DNA of 64,000 nt from Rufibacter sp. XAAS-G3-1 (GCF_013623775.1 NZ_JABFAM010000004.1:372001-436000), one strand, 5' to 3'; shown: positions 34,184 through 42,313, numbered from the stretch's first letter. Numbers and translations are program-made. The notes: generated by a model not told the origin, from the letters alone.

Positions 34184-34744
34184 ATGAAAAGGAAGAGAAA
34201 CTATCTTTTTGCGTTTATATTACCCCTCACCTTCCTGCTGGCGTTTGCCCCGCCTAAACTGAAGAAGGTGACGGTCGCCAAAAACGTGACCTTGTCCATT
34301 CCGCAGAACTTTGACGTGATGCCCGATGACGGCATCGCCCGCGAATACCCGGCGGCCCGCAAGCCGCTGGGCGTGTTCACCAGCCCCGACGGCAACGTGG
34401 ACATCAGCGTGAACCAACGCCCCAGCACGTTCCCCGCCGATGACATCAACATCCTGCTGCCATTCTACAAAGCATCTATCCAACGGATGTTCACCGAGGT
34501 GCAGTTCCTGCGCGAGGAGAAACAGACCATCAACGGCCGCGATTTCCTGGTGTATGAGTTTGTGTCTACCGTACGGGACGAACGCCGCACCCGCAACATG
34601 GCCCCCATCCGCAAGTACACGCTTATCCAGTACACGTTCCAGAAAGACCAGATGCTGATTTTCAGTTTCAATGCCCCGGCACAACTGCAGAAAGAGTGGC
34701 AGGAAACGGCCCGGGCGATCATGGCCAGCGCCAGTGTGAAGTAA
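34184..34744 (+). CDS. Hypothetical secreted protein
   Basis: The 186-residue product has an N-terminal signal or anchor segment (KRKRNYLFAFILPLTFLLAFA). The mature part has beta-strand-rich sequence: 'VTLSIPQNFDVMPDDG', 'GNVDISVNQRPSTF', 'GRDFLVYEFVSTV' and 'MLIFSFNAPAQLQKEWQETARAIMAS'. The layout (a fitted threshold-like domain with a final 'W..tA..im.S' helix) resembles small proteins of the PsbP/DcrB-like fold, but that is a pattern impression only. Function unknown. Stop codon borders repeat L. Confidence 0.75.
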   Translation: MKRKRNYLFAFILPLTFLLAFAPPKLKKVTVAKNVTLSIPQNFDVMPDDGIAREYPAARKPLGVFTSPDGNVDISVNQRPSTFPADDINILLPFYKASIQRMFTEVQFLREEKQTINGRDFLVYEFVSTVRDERRTRNMAPIRKYTLIQYTFQKDQMLIFSFNAPAQLQKEWQETARAIMASASVK

Positions 34745-34881
34745 AACCTCACCCCCAACCCCTCTCCCACGGAGAGGGGAGCGTTCCCATTAACATGTTT
34801 TGAGCCTCTTTCCCAGAAAACGAATCAAAAACGCAATCGCATTGCCTCCCCTCTCCGTGGGAGAGGGGCTGGGGGTGAGGT
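34744..34881. repeat. Repeat L element with an R copy nested inside
   Basis: Left arm ACCTCACCCCCAACCCCTCT…GGAGAGGGG and right arm CCCCTCTCC…GAGGGGCTGGGGGTGAGGT are inverted; an R copy sits between. It starts at the stop codon of the preceding gene. A lone L arm also occurs at about 45919-45942. Confidence 0.82.
34797..34832. repeat. R palindrome copy nested in repeat L
   Basis: GTTTTGAGCCTCTTTCC-cag-AAAACGAATCAAAAAC, in the same nested position as the copy at 24547. Confidence 0.65.
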
Positions 34882-34952
34882 CATTTGTAACATTGCAGAA
34901 CGAGTGGCAGTAGAAAAGAGCCACCCGTTTCCATTTCATAGAACCCCAACCT

Positions 34953-35399
34953 GTGCTCAGCATCCATTCAGACGAACATTTTATGCGCGAGGCCTACAAG
35001 CAGGCGCAATACGCCCTGGAAGAAGGCGAAATTCCCATTGGGGCCGTGGTGGTCTGCCAAAACAAAATCATCGCGCGCGCCTACAACCAAACCGAGAAAC
35101 TGAACGACGTGACGGCCCACGCCGAGATGCTCGCCTTCACCGCCGCCGCTAACCACCTAGGCAACAAATACCTGCACGATTGCACCCTGTACGTAACCGT
35201 AGAACCCTGCGTGATGTGCGCCGGCGCGAGTTACTGGTCGCAGTTGAAACGCGTGGTCTATGCCACCGCAGACGAGAAACGCGGCTACCGGAGAACGGGT
35301 GTGAACCTGCTGCACCCCAAGACCGAACTGACCACCGGTATTCTGGCCCATGAGTGTGCGCAATTGATGACCGAGTTCTTTAGAGCGAAAAGAATTTAG
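34953..35399 (+). CDS. tadA: tRNA adenosine(34) deaminase TadA
   Basis: The 148-residue cytidine-deaminase-fold enzyme converts A34 to inosine in tRNA-Arg(ACG). The zinc/proton-shuttle motif 'HAEM' is at about residue 55 and 'PCVMCAGA' near 88-95. The start is taken at GTG 34953 (MLSIHSDEHFMREAYKQA), because relatives keep the 'DEHFM' stretch; an internal ATG at 34983 would cut into the first helix. It lies just upstream of sod, which has its own promoter. Confidence 0.95.
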   Translation: MLSIHSDEHFMREAYKQAQYALEEGEIPIGAVVVCQNKIIARAYNQTEKLNDVTAHAEMLAFTAAANHLGNKYLHDCTLYVTVEPCVMCAGASYWSQLKRVVYATADEKRGYRRTGVNLLHPKTELTTGILAHECAQLMTEFFRAKRI

Positions 35400-35401
35400 T
35401 T

Positions 35402-35409
35402 TATCTTTG
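35402..35409 (+). promoter_or_regulatory. sod promoter -7 box
   Basis: TATCTTTG (TAnnTTTG) lies three bases after the tadA stop codon, about 57 bases before the sod start. The -33 element is weak (TTTAG). Confidence 0.5.
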
Positions 35410-35466
35410 GCCCGTTCCGTATGAATAGCAGAACCTTTGTATTTCTAACCTAAAACACCTAAAACT

Positions 35467-36078
35467 ATGGCATTTGAACTTCCGCAACTTCCGTATGCGT
35501 ACGATGCGCTAGAACCGCACATCGACCGTCAGACCATGGAAATCCACCATACCAAGCACCACCAGGCGTACACCACTAACCTGAACAACGCCATCCAGGG
35601 CACTGAGAAAGAAAATCAGTCTATTGAGGAAATCTTGCGTGATGCGGCTAAAACGCCGGCCATCCGCAACAACGGCGGCGGATTCTACAACCACAACCTG
35701 TTCTGGACTATCCTTGCCCCTAACGCGGGTGGCAACCCCACCGGCCCGGTAGCGGAGGCGATTGACAAAGCCTTCGGGTCGTATGATGCCTTCAAAGAGG
35801 AATTCGCGAAAGCCGCTACCACTCGTTTCGGGTCTGGCTGGGCCTGGCTTTGCGCCGTGGAAGGTGGTTCTGTTGCCATCTGCTCTACCCTGAACCAGGA
35901 CAATCCTTTGATGGAAGGTGTTGATTCTTGCGGTGGCGTTCCCATCTTGGGCTTGGACGTGTGGGAACACGCCTATTATCTGAAATACCAGAACCGCAGA
36001 CCAGAGTACATCGCGGCGTTCTTCAACCTGATTAACTGGGACGAAGTGAACCGCCGTTACGCCCAAGCCAACGGCTAA
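35467..36078 (+). CDS. Superoxide dismutase (Fe/Mn type)
   Basis: The 203-residue enzyme dismutates superoxide in the cytoplasm. Metal ligands are His in '[12 protein letters not shown]' (about residue 27), His in 'FYNHNLFW', and Asp/His in '[22 protein letters not shown]'. '[11 protein letters not shown]' and 'WEHAYY' are common to both forms; metal choice (Fe, Mn or cambialistic) cannot be settled from the sequence alone, so no symbol is given. Own promoter and terminator, so probably monocistronic. Confidence 0.95.
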   Translation: MAFELPQLPYAYDALEPHIDRQTMEIHHTKHHQAYTTNLNNAIQGTEKENQSIEEILRDAAKTPAIRNNGGGFYNHNLFWTILAPNAGGNPTGPVAEAIDKAFGSYDAFKEEFAKAATTRFGSGWAWLCAVEGGSVAICSTLNQDNPLMEGVDSCGGVPILGLDVWEHAYYLKYQNRRPEYIAAFFNLINWDEVNRRYAQANG

Positions 36079-36102
36079 GCGAGTAAAGATTTCAATAAGA
36101 TG

Positions 36103-36134
36103 AAAGGCCTTCCTGATTGGGAAGGCCTTTTTTT
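36103..36134 (+). terminator. sod terminator
   Basis: AAAGGCCTTCC…GGAAGGCCTTTTTTT, 25 bases after the stop codon; perfect stem with a seven-T run. Confidence 0.92.
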
Positions 36135-36142
36135 GTGGCTTT

Positions 36143-36179
36143 CGTTTTGAGCCTGTTTCTCTAAAAACGCCTTTAAAAC
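36143..36179. repeat. R palindrome copy
   Basis: CGTTTTGAGCCTGTTTC-tct-AAAAACGCCTTTAAAAC. Confidence 0.7.
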
Positions 36180-36237
36180 AGCGTTCCTTTTTAGTATGCA
36201 GAATCCGCGCATACTAGCCATAGTAGTGGATTAATCT

Positions 36238-36276
36238 GTTTCAGAGCCGTTTTTCAGGAAACTGCCCCAAAGTAAC
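36238..36276. repeat. R palindrome copy
   Basis: TGTTTCAGAGCCGTTTTTC-AGGAAACTGCCCCAAAGTAAC, 5 bases from element H. Confidence 0.6.
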
Positions 36277-36281
36277 TTCCG

Positions 36282-36393
36282 CTGGCGCGAGCTTGCAGCT
36301 CGTGTCCACACGTATACAAGGAATACTTCTGCTGATTATTTTAAAAAAGAGGAACAATAATGAGTCCGGACACGAGCTGCAAGCTCGCGCTAG
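36282..36393. repeat. Inverted-repeat element H (112 bp)
   Basis: CTGGCGCGAGCTTGCAGCTC…GTCC at the left and GGAC…GAGCTGCAAGCTCGCGCTAG at the right are almost perfect complements. Each arm contains the palindrome GAGCTTGCAGCTC. R copies bracket it. Confidence 0.82.
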
Positions 36394-36415
36394 CTGACAA
36401 CGTTATAAATACTTT

Positions 36416-36453
36416 GTTTCAGCCTTGATTTCTTGAAAACAGGCAATAAACGC
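36416..36453. repeat. R palindrome copy
   Basis: GTTTCAGCCTTGATTTC-ttg-AAAACAGGCAATAAACGC, shortly after element H. Confidence 0.65.
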
Positions 36454-36547
36454 ATTCTGGCCCATTTCCTTTGGCAATAGCAATGTAGCCCTCCTACTTA
36501 TTTACAAGATAAAATTGTAATATAGCCTCTGGACTAAACAGGCTTGT

Positions 36548-39010
36548 ATGGAGGTATTGCTGCTTTTGGTGTTGGTGGGGTTAGCGCTTTGGTTTGGCAC
36601 CAGAATCTCAAACCATTTGCTGGAACACCGCCGCGACCTGCAGGACGTACGGGAGGAACTGGCCCGCCTGCGCGAACAACTCAGCCGCTCCACCGTTCGC
36701 CCGCCGGTAGATGCCGCCGCCGCGATGCGCAGGGATGCTGATTCCCGGGCTGCCTCGGCACCGCCCCAAGTTTCGGCGCAGCCTTCCGCGCCACCTGTTC
36801 CTACACCTCCGCCGGTTTTCACGCCAACTATTCCGGTTCTGGTTGAAACACCAGTTGAGCAATCTACCCTAACGCCCGTTCCAGAACCGGTGCCGGTGGC
36901 CGCTTTCACCTCAACTCAGGAGACTTCTGTTTTCCAGGAGTCTGAACCGGCCAAGCCTTCCATCTTCACCCGCAAGCTGGATTGGGAGAAGTTCATCGGC
37001 GAGAACCTCATCAACAAACTGGGGATTGCGATTCTGGTGCTGGGCATCGGGTTCTTCGTGAAGTATGCCATTGACCAGGACTGGATAAACGAAGTGGGGC
37101 GCGTAGCCATTGGTTTGCTGGCGGGCGGGGCTTTGTTGGGCGTGGCGCATCGGTTACGGAAGGAGTACAAGGCGTTCAGTTCGGTGCTGATTGGCGGGGG
37201 CATGGCGGTGTTGTATTTTACCATCGCTATTGCGTTTCATGAGTACCAGATTTTCAGCCAGACGGTCGCGTTTCTGTTGATGGCGGCTATTACGGGGGTT
37301 ACCATTTTCCTGGCCGTGGCCTATGACCGCATGGAGTTGGCGGTGCTGGCGTTGATTGGCGGGTTTGGGAGTCCGTTCATGGTGAGTACCGGCGAAGGCA
37401 ATTACGTGGTGTTGTTCGTGTTCATTTTGCTGCTGAACGTAGGCATTCTGGTGCTGGCGTACTTCAAGAAGTGGAACCTGCTCAACCTGATTGCCTACGG
37501 GTTTACCATTCTGCTGTTCGGCAGTTGGTTTGGCACGCGGGTGGTGGGCATGGTCAATCCGCCGTACGTGGGCGCATTGGTGTTCGCAACGCTGTTTTAC
37601 CTGGTGTTCTTCGGGATGACCATCATTTACAACGTGAAGGAGCGCCGGAAATTCACCGGGCCCGAGATTCTGATGCTGTTAAGCAACACGTTTCTGTATT
37701 ACGGCGTGGGCATGTACGTGATGTCGCAGGTGGCCGGGGGCAGTTACCGGGGCTTGTTCACCATCTTATTAGGCGTTTTCAACTTCGTGTTTGCGTACGG
37801 GCTGTATCGCAGCAACCGTGTAGACCGCAATCTGGTGTACCTGCTCATTGGGTTGGTTTTGACGTTCCTGAGTTTATCGGCGCCAATCCAGTTAGAGGGG
37901 AATTACATCACGCTGTTCTGGGCACTGGAGGCGGTCTTGTTGCTCTGGTTGTCGCAGCGTTCCGGCATTCAGCTCATCAAATACGCCTCGGTGCTGGTGC
38001 TGTTTTTGATGCTGGGAAGCCTGAGCATGGACTGGCTGGATTATTCCATTTCCCGCGAAGGTTTGCCACTGCTCCTGAACAAGCTTTTTGTCACCGGCGT
38101 AGTAGTGGTCGCCTCGCTGGCGGGAACCTGGTGGCTTTTAGCCCGCGAAAACCCCGATTCTCTGCAAGGCAAGTTCATGACCTCGTACCGTACGGTGGTA
38201 GGCATTTTACTGGTGGTTTTTCTGTACTTAGTGCTGCTGCTGGAAGGACAGCACCAACTGACTCATTCTACCCTGAGCGTTGATGTTCAGATTCAAGTAC
38301 TGGGCTTCTTCCATTACCTGTTTTTGCTGGGCCTGCTGTGGTGGAGCGGCCGTTTACCCAATCCTGTCTACGGCAGAATTGTCATGGGCCTGTCGGTGGT
38401 GGGATTGTTGGCGTATCTCACCAACCTGCAACCCTCGGCGAGCTACCTCCGGAACGGCTATCTGTTCAACCAAACGGAGACCTTATCAGCCTTTCTCACC
38501 CACTACCTCCCGCTGTTCACGCTGGTGCTGTTGCTGGCGATGGTGCTCAGAAAAGTGCAGCAGCAGTTCGGGTTTGGCAGCAGACTGGGAAAAATAAGTT
38601 TGTGGCTGGCGAGCGCCGCCGGGGTGTTTCTGCTGAGCTATGAGTTGGTGCATCTTTGGCTGTTGAAGTCGCACCCCACTTCCGCCGAGCTGTACAACTC
38701 CATGAGCCACATCCGGAAGATTGGTTTTCCTATTCTCTGGGGCGTGATTTCGTTTGCGCTCATGATGCTCGGCATGTCCCGGAAAATCAAAACGCTGCGC
38801 ATCATCTCGCTTACTTTGTTCTTCCTGACCTTGCTTAAACTGTTCCTGTTTGATGTGCGGGATATGTCGGAGGGTGGCAAGATTGCCGCGTTTATCTGTC
38901 TGGGCGTCCTGCTACTGGTGATTTCGTTTATGTACCAGAAGCTCAAAAACCTTATATTAGAAGGAGAAACCAAACCCGTGGATGCTAGCCCTGTTTCCGA
39001 TGACGCGTAA
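36548..39010 (+). CDS. DUF2339-family polytopic membrane protein
   Basis: The 820-residue product starts with one helix and a cytoplasmic coiled coil ('DLQDVREELARLREQLSR'), followed by a Pro/Val-rich linker (about 75-135) and the conserved entry 'WEKFIGENLINKLGIAILVLGIGFFVKYAIDQDWI'-like segment (cited by its ends WEKFIGENL and YAIDQDWI). About 20 or more membrane helices fill the rest. DUF2339 proteins have no settled function. It overlaps the next gene by 11 bases; a DUF2339-DUF3999 pairing recurs in bacteria and suggests they act together, possibly at the envelope. Confidence 0.92.
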   Translation: MEVLLLLVLVGLALWFGTRISNHLLEHRRDLQDVREELARLREQLSRSTVRPPVDAAAAMRRDADSRAASAPPQVSAQPSAPPVPTPPPVFTPTIPVLVETPVEQSTLTPVPEPVPVAAFTSTQETSVFQESEPAKPSIFTRKLDWEKFIGENLINKLGIAILVLGIGFFVKYAIDQDWINEVGRVAIGLLAGGALLGVAHRLRKEYKAFSSVLIGGGMAVLYFTIAIAFHEYQIFSQTVAFLLMAAITGVTIFLAVAYDRMELAVLALIGGFGSPFMVSTGEGNYVVLFVFILLLNVGILVLAYFKKWNLLNLIAYGFTILLFGSWFGTRVVGMVNPPYVGALVFATLFYLVFFGMTIIYNVKERRKFTGPEILMLLSNTFLYYGVGMYVMSQVAGGSYRGLFTILLGVFNFVFAYGLYRSNRVDRNLVYLLIGLVLTFLSLSAPIQLEGNYITLFWALEAVLLLWLSQRSGIQLIKYASVLVLFLMLGSLSMDWLDYSISREGLPLLLNKLFVTGVVVVASLAGTWWLLARENPDSLQGKFMTSYRTVVGILLVVFLYLVLLLEGQHQLTHSTLSVDVQIQVLGFFHYLFLLGLLWWSGRLPNPVYGRIVMGLSVVGLLAYLTNLQPSASYLRNGYLFNQTETLSAFLTHYLPLFTLVLLLAMVLRKVQQQFGFGSRLGKISLWLASAAGVFLLSYELVHLWLLKSHPTSAELYNSMSHIRKIGFPILWGVISFALMMLGMSRKIKTLRIISLTLFFLTLLKLFLFDVRDMSEGGKIAAFICLGVLLLVISFMYQKLKNLILEGETKPVDASPVSDDA

Positions 39011-40247
39011 ATTGCTGTTCCTTTTAGTTGGATTGCTTTTGCGCGTTCTCCCCAGCCAGGCGCAGGAGTTTGCCTGGCAAGCCCAACTGGGCCCCGTGCC
39101 GCAGCCGGGCTACCACCGTATTCTGCTTTCTCCGCAGGTCACGGGCCACGCACAACCTAATCTGGAAGACCTGCGGTTGTTCCAAGGCAAGGGGCAAGCG
39201 GTTCCGTATTTGGTACGCACAGAGTCTCCTGTACAGTACCGCACCTTGTTCAAGCCCTACCAAATCCTGCGTTATACTCGTCAGCCGGGCGGCGTGTCTG
39301 AGCTTTTGGTGCACAATCCGGAAAAAAGGCGCATAAACAACATCAGCCTCCAGATTGGCAATGCCGAAGTCCGGAAACAGGTTTCTCTGAGCGGCAGCGA
39401 TGACCAGCAGAATTGGTACGTGCTCAAGGAACAGGACGTGCTGTACGCCATCCGGAACCCCAGAAGCACCGCCGAGGTCAAGTTGCTGGATTTCCCATTA
39501 AGCGATTACCGGTATTTCCGGCTTCAACTGAACGACTCTGCCAGTGCCCCGCTCAACATCCTGCAGGCCGGTTACTATGACACGTATTCAGAGGCCGGCA
39601 AGTACACCCGCATTCCTATCCAATCGCTCACCCGCGTAGACAGCACCCAGAACCAGACTACGTATCTGCACCTGCGTTTCGGGCAACCGGTGTACCCCGA
39701 GCAAATCGTTTTCCACATCTCGGCGCCGCATCTGTACTTCCGGTCGGGGCAGGTAATTATGGGCAAGCAGAAGGGGCAGGAACGCCGCAGAAAAAGACGC
39801 CGCCGCGCCCGGATGGAGGAGATTTCTGTGCCGTTGCTGCTTCATTCCAACGCGCCCGCCGTGCTGGAGTTGCCGCGCCAAAAAGTAGAGGAATTGACTA
39901 TCCAGATTGAGAACGCCGACAATCCGCCGTTGACCATTGACTCCGTCCAAGTGCTGCAACTGAACCGGTACCTGGTGGCCGCGCTGGAACCCCACCAAAC
40001 CTACACCCTGCGCTTCGGGAACGAGAAACTGAACGCCCCCGACTATGACCTGCAGTTCTTCCAGGACAGCATTCCGCAGGATATTCCTGTTCTCCAAGTG
40101 CAGAACCTGCAGTCCGTTTCGGGGCCGAAAACGCCGAAACAGGCCCAAAACTCCAAGCTGCTCATTTGGGCGGCCATTGCCGTGCTGGCGGTTGGGTTAG
40201 GCTATATGACGGTGCGCCTGCTGCGCGACATGGAGAAAAAAGGATAA
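39000..40247 (+). CDS. DUF3999-family envelope protein
   Basis: The 415-residue product has a signal peptide (MTRKLLFLLVGLLLRVLPSQA). Beta-rich discoidin/galactose-binding-like modules follow: 'LEDLRLFQGKGQAVPYLVR', 'KQVSLSGSDDQQNWYVL' and 'YRYFRLQLND', then 'RVDSTQNQTTYLHLRFGQPVYPEQ'. A single C-terminal membrane helix (LLIWAAIAVLAVGLGYMTV) has a short basic tail. The start is taken at 39000, overlapping the DUF2339 stop; an earlier ATG at 38982 is in frame. Most of the protein should face the periplasm. Its last codons (AGGATAA) are part of the left direct repeat of the 40-42 kb island. Confidence 0.88.
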   Translation: MTRKLLFLLVGLLLRVLPSQAQEFAWQAQLGPVPQPGYHRILLSPQVTGHAQPNLEDLRLFQGKGQAVPYLVRTESPVQYRTLFKPYQILRYTRQPGGVSELLVHNPEKRRINNISLQIGNAEVRKQVSLSGSDDQQNWYVLKEQDVLYAIRNPRSTAEVKLLDFPLSDYRYFRLQLNDSASAPLNILQAGYYDTYSEAGKYTRIPIQSLTRVDSTQNQTTYLHLRFGQPVYPEQIVFHISAPHLYFRSGQVIMGKQKGQERRRKRRRRARMEEISVPLLLHSNAPAVLELPRQKVEELTIQIENADNPPLTIDSVQVLQLNRYLVAALEPHQTYTLRFGNEKLNAPDYDLQFFQDSIPQDIPVLQVQNLQSVSGPKTPKQAQNSKLLIWAAIAVLAVGLGYMTVRLLRDMEKKG

Positions 40248-40275
40248 ACGCATCTTTCGTTTCGAGGCCGTTTTT
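40241..40275 (+). repeat. Left direct repeat of the 40-42 kb island
   Basis: AGGATAAACGCA…CGTTTC..GGCCGTTT matches 42259-42293 with four mismatches in 35 bases. The right half is the start of an R palindrome that is cut off here, while the right-hand copy has the complete palindrome. The 12-base AGGATAAACGCA part is not a feature of other R copies. Confidence 0.75.
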
Positions 40276-40310
40276 GTAAATTATATAATTATTTTATTGC
40301 TATATAATAG

Positions 40311-41137
40311 GGTAGTTTACTTAAAGTAAGGATGGGCTTATTGCGGAATCAGCAATGAGGAGCAGGCGTTAAGGAATAGAGATCGCCAAACCTTTATTCC
40401 TATGACCACCTGCCCCCACTGCCATAGTCCGAAGATAGTGAAAAACGGCAAGAGCTACCACTCAAAGCAGAACTACAAGTGCCGCCACTGCCGCAGGCAG
40501 GCGGTAGAACGTGAGCCGGAAAGGCTCTTCAGCCGCGATGAGTTGCTAAGGGGGCTGCTTTTGGAGCGGCTCTCTTTGCGGGCCATAGCCCGCCTGCTCA
40601 AGGTGAGCGTAGGCTGGCTGGTGCCGCGCGTGAAGGCCCTGTGGCAGGGGGCCGCAGAACGTCTGCCACAGGGCAGGCTGGAGGAGACGGAGGTGGGGCT
40701 GCTGTGCGTGGAGGCCGACGAGCAGTGGGGCTTCGTGGGCGCCAAGGACTGCCCCGTGTGGCTGTGGCTGGCCATGGAGCGGCGCACGGGGCTGGTGGTG
40801 GGCTTCCACCTGGGGGAGCGGGACACGGAAGGGGCGATGGGCCTGTGGCTGAGCATCCCGCAAAAGCTACGGGAAAAGGCACTGGTTTTCACGGATGGGC
40901 TGGAGGCCTACGGGGCTGTGTTCGCAAAAGGGCAGCACCAGCCGGAGGGAAAGAGGGAGACCACGAAGATGGAGCGGCTCAACAACACCCTGCGCCAAAG
41001 GTGCGCCAGGCTGGTGAGGAAGACACTCTCCTTCTCCAGGTCATGGGAGAACCACCGGCTGGCAATACGATACTTCCTCTACAGCTATAACCTTGAGAAA
41101 TTGGCAAAAATGCCATCCTTACTTTAAACACACTACC
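40311..41137 (+). mobile_element. IS1-family insertion sequence, complete (827 bp)
   Basis: The 25-bp ends GGTAGTTTACTTAAAGTAAG-GATGG and the complement at 41113-41137 match at 21 of 25 positions. GGTAGTG-type ends are typical of IS1. A perfect 8-bp target duplication TATAATAG flanks it (40303-40310 and 41138-41145), so the insertion appears recent and intact. It lies in AT-rich DNA. Confidence 0.95.
40402..41127 (+). CDS. IS1-family transposase (single frame)
   Basis: The 241-residue transposase has an N-terminal zinc finger ('CPHCHS…KNGK…KCRHCRRQ', about residues 4-35), an HTH segment ('SLRAIARLLKVSVGWL'), and the DDE catalytic part: 'VEADEQWGFVGAKD' (first Asp), 'ALVFTDGLEAYG' (second Asp) and 'KMERLNNTLRQRCARL' with its Glu. 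Classical IS1 makes this protein by a frameshift between insA and insB; here it is one continuous frame, as in several IS1 relatives. The stop codon lies inside the right end, which is normal for the family. All parts look intact, so it may be active. Confidence 0.95.
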   Translation: MTTCPHCHSPKIVKNGKSYHSKQNYKCRHCRRQAVEREPERLFSRDELLRGLLLERLSLRAIARLLKVSVGWLVPRVKALWQGAAERLPQGRLEETEVGLLCVEADEQWGFVGAKDCPVWLWLAMERRTGLVVGFHLGERDTEGAMGLWLSIPQKLREKALVFTDGLEAYGAVFAKGQHQPEGKRETTKMERLNNTLRQRCARLVRKTLSFSRSWENHRLAIRYFLYSYNLEKLAKMPSLL

Positions 41138-41284
41138 TATAATAGAAGTCTTGCCGTATTTATAATTTCTTCACTGACAATTTTCAGCGCTTCCGCACCA
41201 GTTCCAAGTTGCTCTTAGTGTGTAGGCTTACCACCATCTTTTGTAGATTTCCCGACGGAATAAGTAAAGCATCTCACTACTATC

Positions 41285-42028
41285 TTATTGCAATAGAATA
41301 TTCAGCATGTTATCGGTATTGTTAATAAATTCTTTTGTGACGGAATACAATTCCGTCTCCTTATAAGCAACTTCCTTAAACCCGGAACTTGACAGTTCAT
41401 AGATAACCGCGCCGGGATATGCTAAAACGATTGGCGAATGCGTGGCAATGATAAACTGAGATTTATTGCTGATTAGTTCTTTCATACGAACAAGCATCGC
41501 CATCTGCCGTGTGGGTGAAAGGGCAGCCTCAGGTTCATCTAAGATATATATCCCATTCCCGCTGAACCTATTCATGAAAAGAGCCCAGAATGATTCCCCA
41601 TGGGACTGTTCGTGCAGTGACCTGCCTCCGTATGAATCAATTATAGGTTTCCCGCCGCCGCCTTTGTCTAACTCTTCAATCTGAGTCGCTAGATTATAGA
41701 AGCTCTCGCTGCGTAAGAAGAACCCATCCTTTGGTTGCTTATAACCTTTAGATAAATGAATATACTTATAAAGATCGGAATGGGAAGCCCTTGTGGAGAA
41801 ACTGAAGTTTTTTGTTCCCCCTTCCGGGTTGAAACCACAGGAAAGGGCGATGGCCTCTAAAACAGTTGATTTACCCATGCCATTTTCTCCGACTAGGTAC
41901 GTTACCTCATCTCCAAATCTAATCCCGTCAAAATTATTGAAAGCCGGCAAATCAAAGGGGTATTTATTGGGGTTCGTTTCAGAATCCTGTCTGAACCTTA
42001 ATTCCTGTAAATAAGCATTTGAGACCAT
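41285..42028 (-). CDS. AAA-family ATPase (predicted ATPase, COG3910-like)
   Basis: The 247-residue product is a compact ABC/SMC-type ATPase with Walker A 'GENGMGKSTVLEA' (about 48-60), a Q/linker region, signature-like 'SHGESFWALF', Walker B 'GIYILDEPEAALS' and switch His in 'FIIATHSPIVLA'. The ATG at 42028 is preferred; a frame 21 codons longer has no family-like beginning. It lacks a TOPRIM domain, so it is not an OLD nuclease by itself. Its AT-rich codon use differs from the neighbours and it sits between an intact IS1 and an IS3 remnant, which suggests horizontal gain. Role unknown; relatives are often stand-alone cargo near mobile DNA. Confidence 0.88.
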   Translation of the reverse strand: MVSNAYLQELRFRQDSETNPNKYPFDLPAFNNFDGIRFGDEVTYLVGENGMGKSTVLEAIALSCGFNPEGGTKNFSFSTRASHSDLYKYIHLSKGYKQPKDGFFLRSESFYNLATQIEELDKGGGGKPIIDSYGGRSLHEQSHGESFWALFMNRFSGNGIYILDEPEAALSPTRQMAMLVRMKELISNKSQFIIATHSPIVLAYPGAVIYELSSSGFKEVAYKETELYSVTKEFINNTDNMLNILLQ

Positions 42029-42082
42029 GATTAAATATGATAATAAAGTTTCTTTAAATATAGAGGCTTTATTTAGAAGCAC

Positions 42083-42232
42083 CTGAGTCACCGACAGGTA
42101 TCCTCGTCGGCTCAGGTCAAGTCAGTGCTAAAGCAGGTGGTGTTTCTATACAACCATAAACGTCCTCACCTAGGCTGCGACTATGTTTGCCGCAGAGCAG
42201 GCGCATCGGGAAAAGCCTTGGCATAAATTTTT
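42083..42232 (+). pseudogene. IS3-family transposase (OrfB) C-terminal remnant
   Basis: Reading the plus strand gives '…KQVVFLYNHKRPHLGCDY', a one-base frame slip near 42182, then 'MFAAEQAHREKPWHKF'. 'YNxxRPHxxLxY…TPxxAH' is the hallmark end of IS3-type integrases. The remainder of the element is gone. Confidence 0.75.
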
Positions 42233-42258
42233 ACTTTTCTTGATATTCCTTTCTTGAG

Positions 42259-42293
42259 AGGATAAACGCACCTTCCGTTTCAGGGCCGTTTAC
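42259..42293 (+). repeat. Right direct repeat of the 40-42 kb island
   Basis: AGGATAAACGCACCTTCCGT…GGGCCGTTT; see the left copy at 40241-40275. The duplicated 'GGATAA' is the 3' end of the DUF3999 coding sequence. Confidence 0.75.
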
Positions 42294-42313
42294 CAGAAAA
42301 CAGGCAGAAAACG
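42276..42313. repeat. R palindrome copy
   Basis: CGTTTCAGGGCCGTTTACC-AGAAAACAGGCAGAAAACG, complete, at the right island edge. Confidence 0.75.

Noticed and set aside
40402-41127. Frameshifted insA/insB arrangement in the IS1 element
   Set aside because: The transposase is a single uninterrupted frame; no A-rich slippery site is needed.
42104-42129. CRISPR-like spacing in palindrome clusters
   Set aside because: Checked across the window: repeats are dispersed palindromes of varying sequence, with no regular repeat-spacer array and no cas gene.
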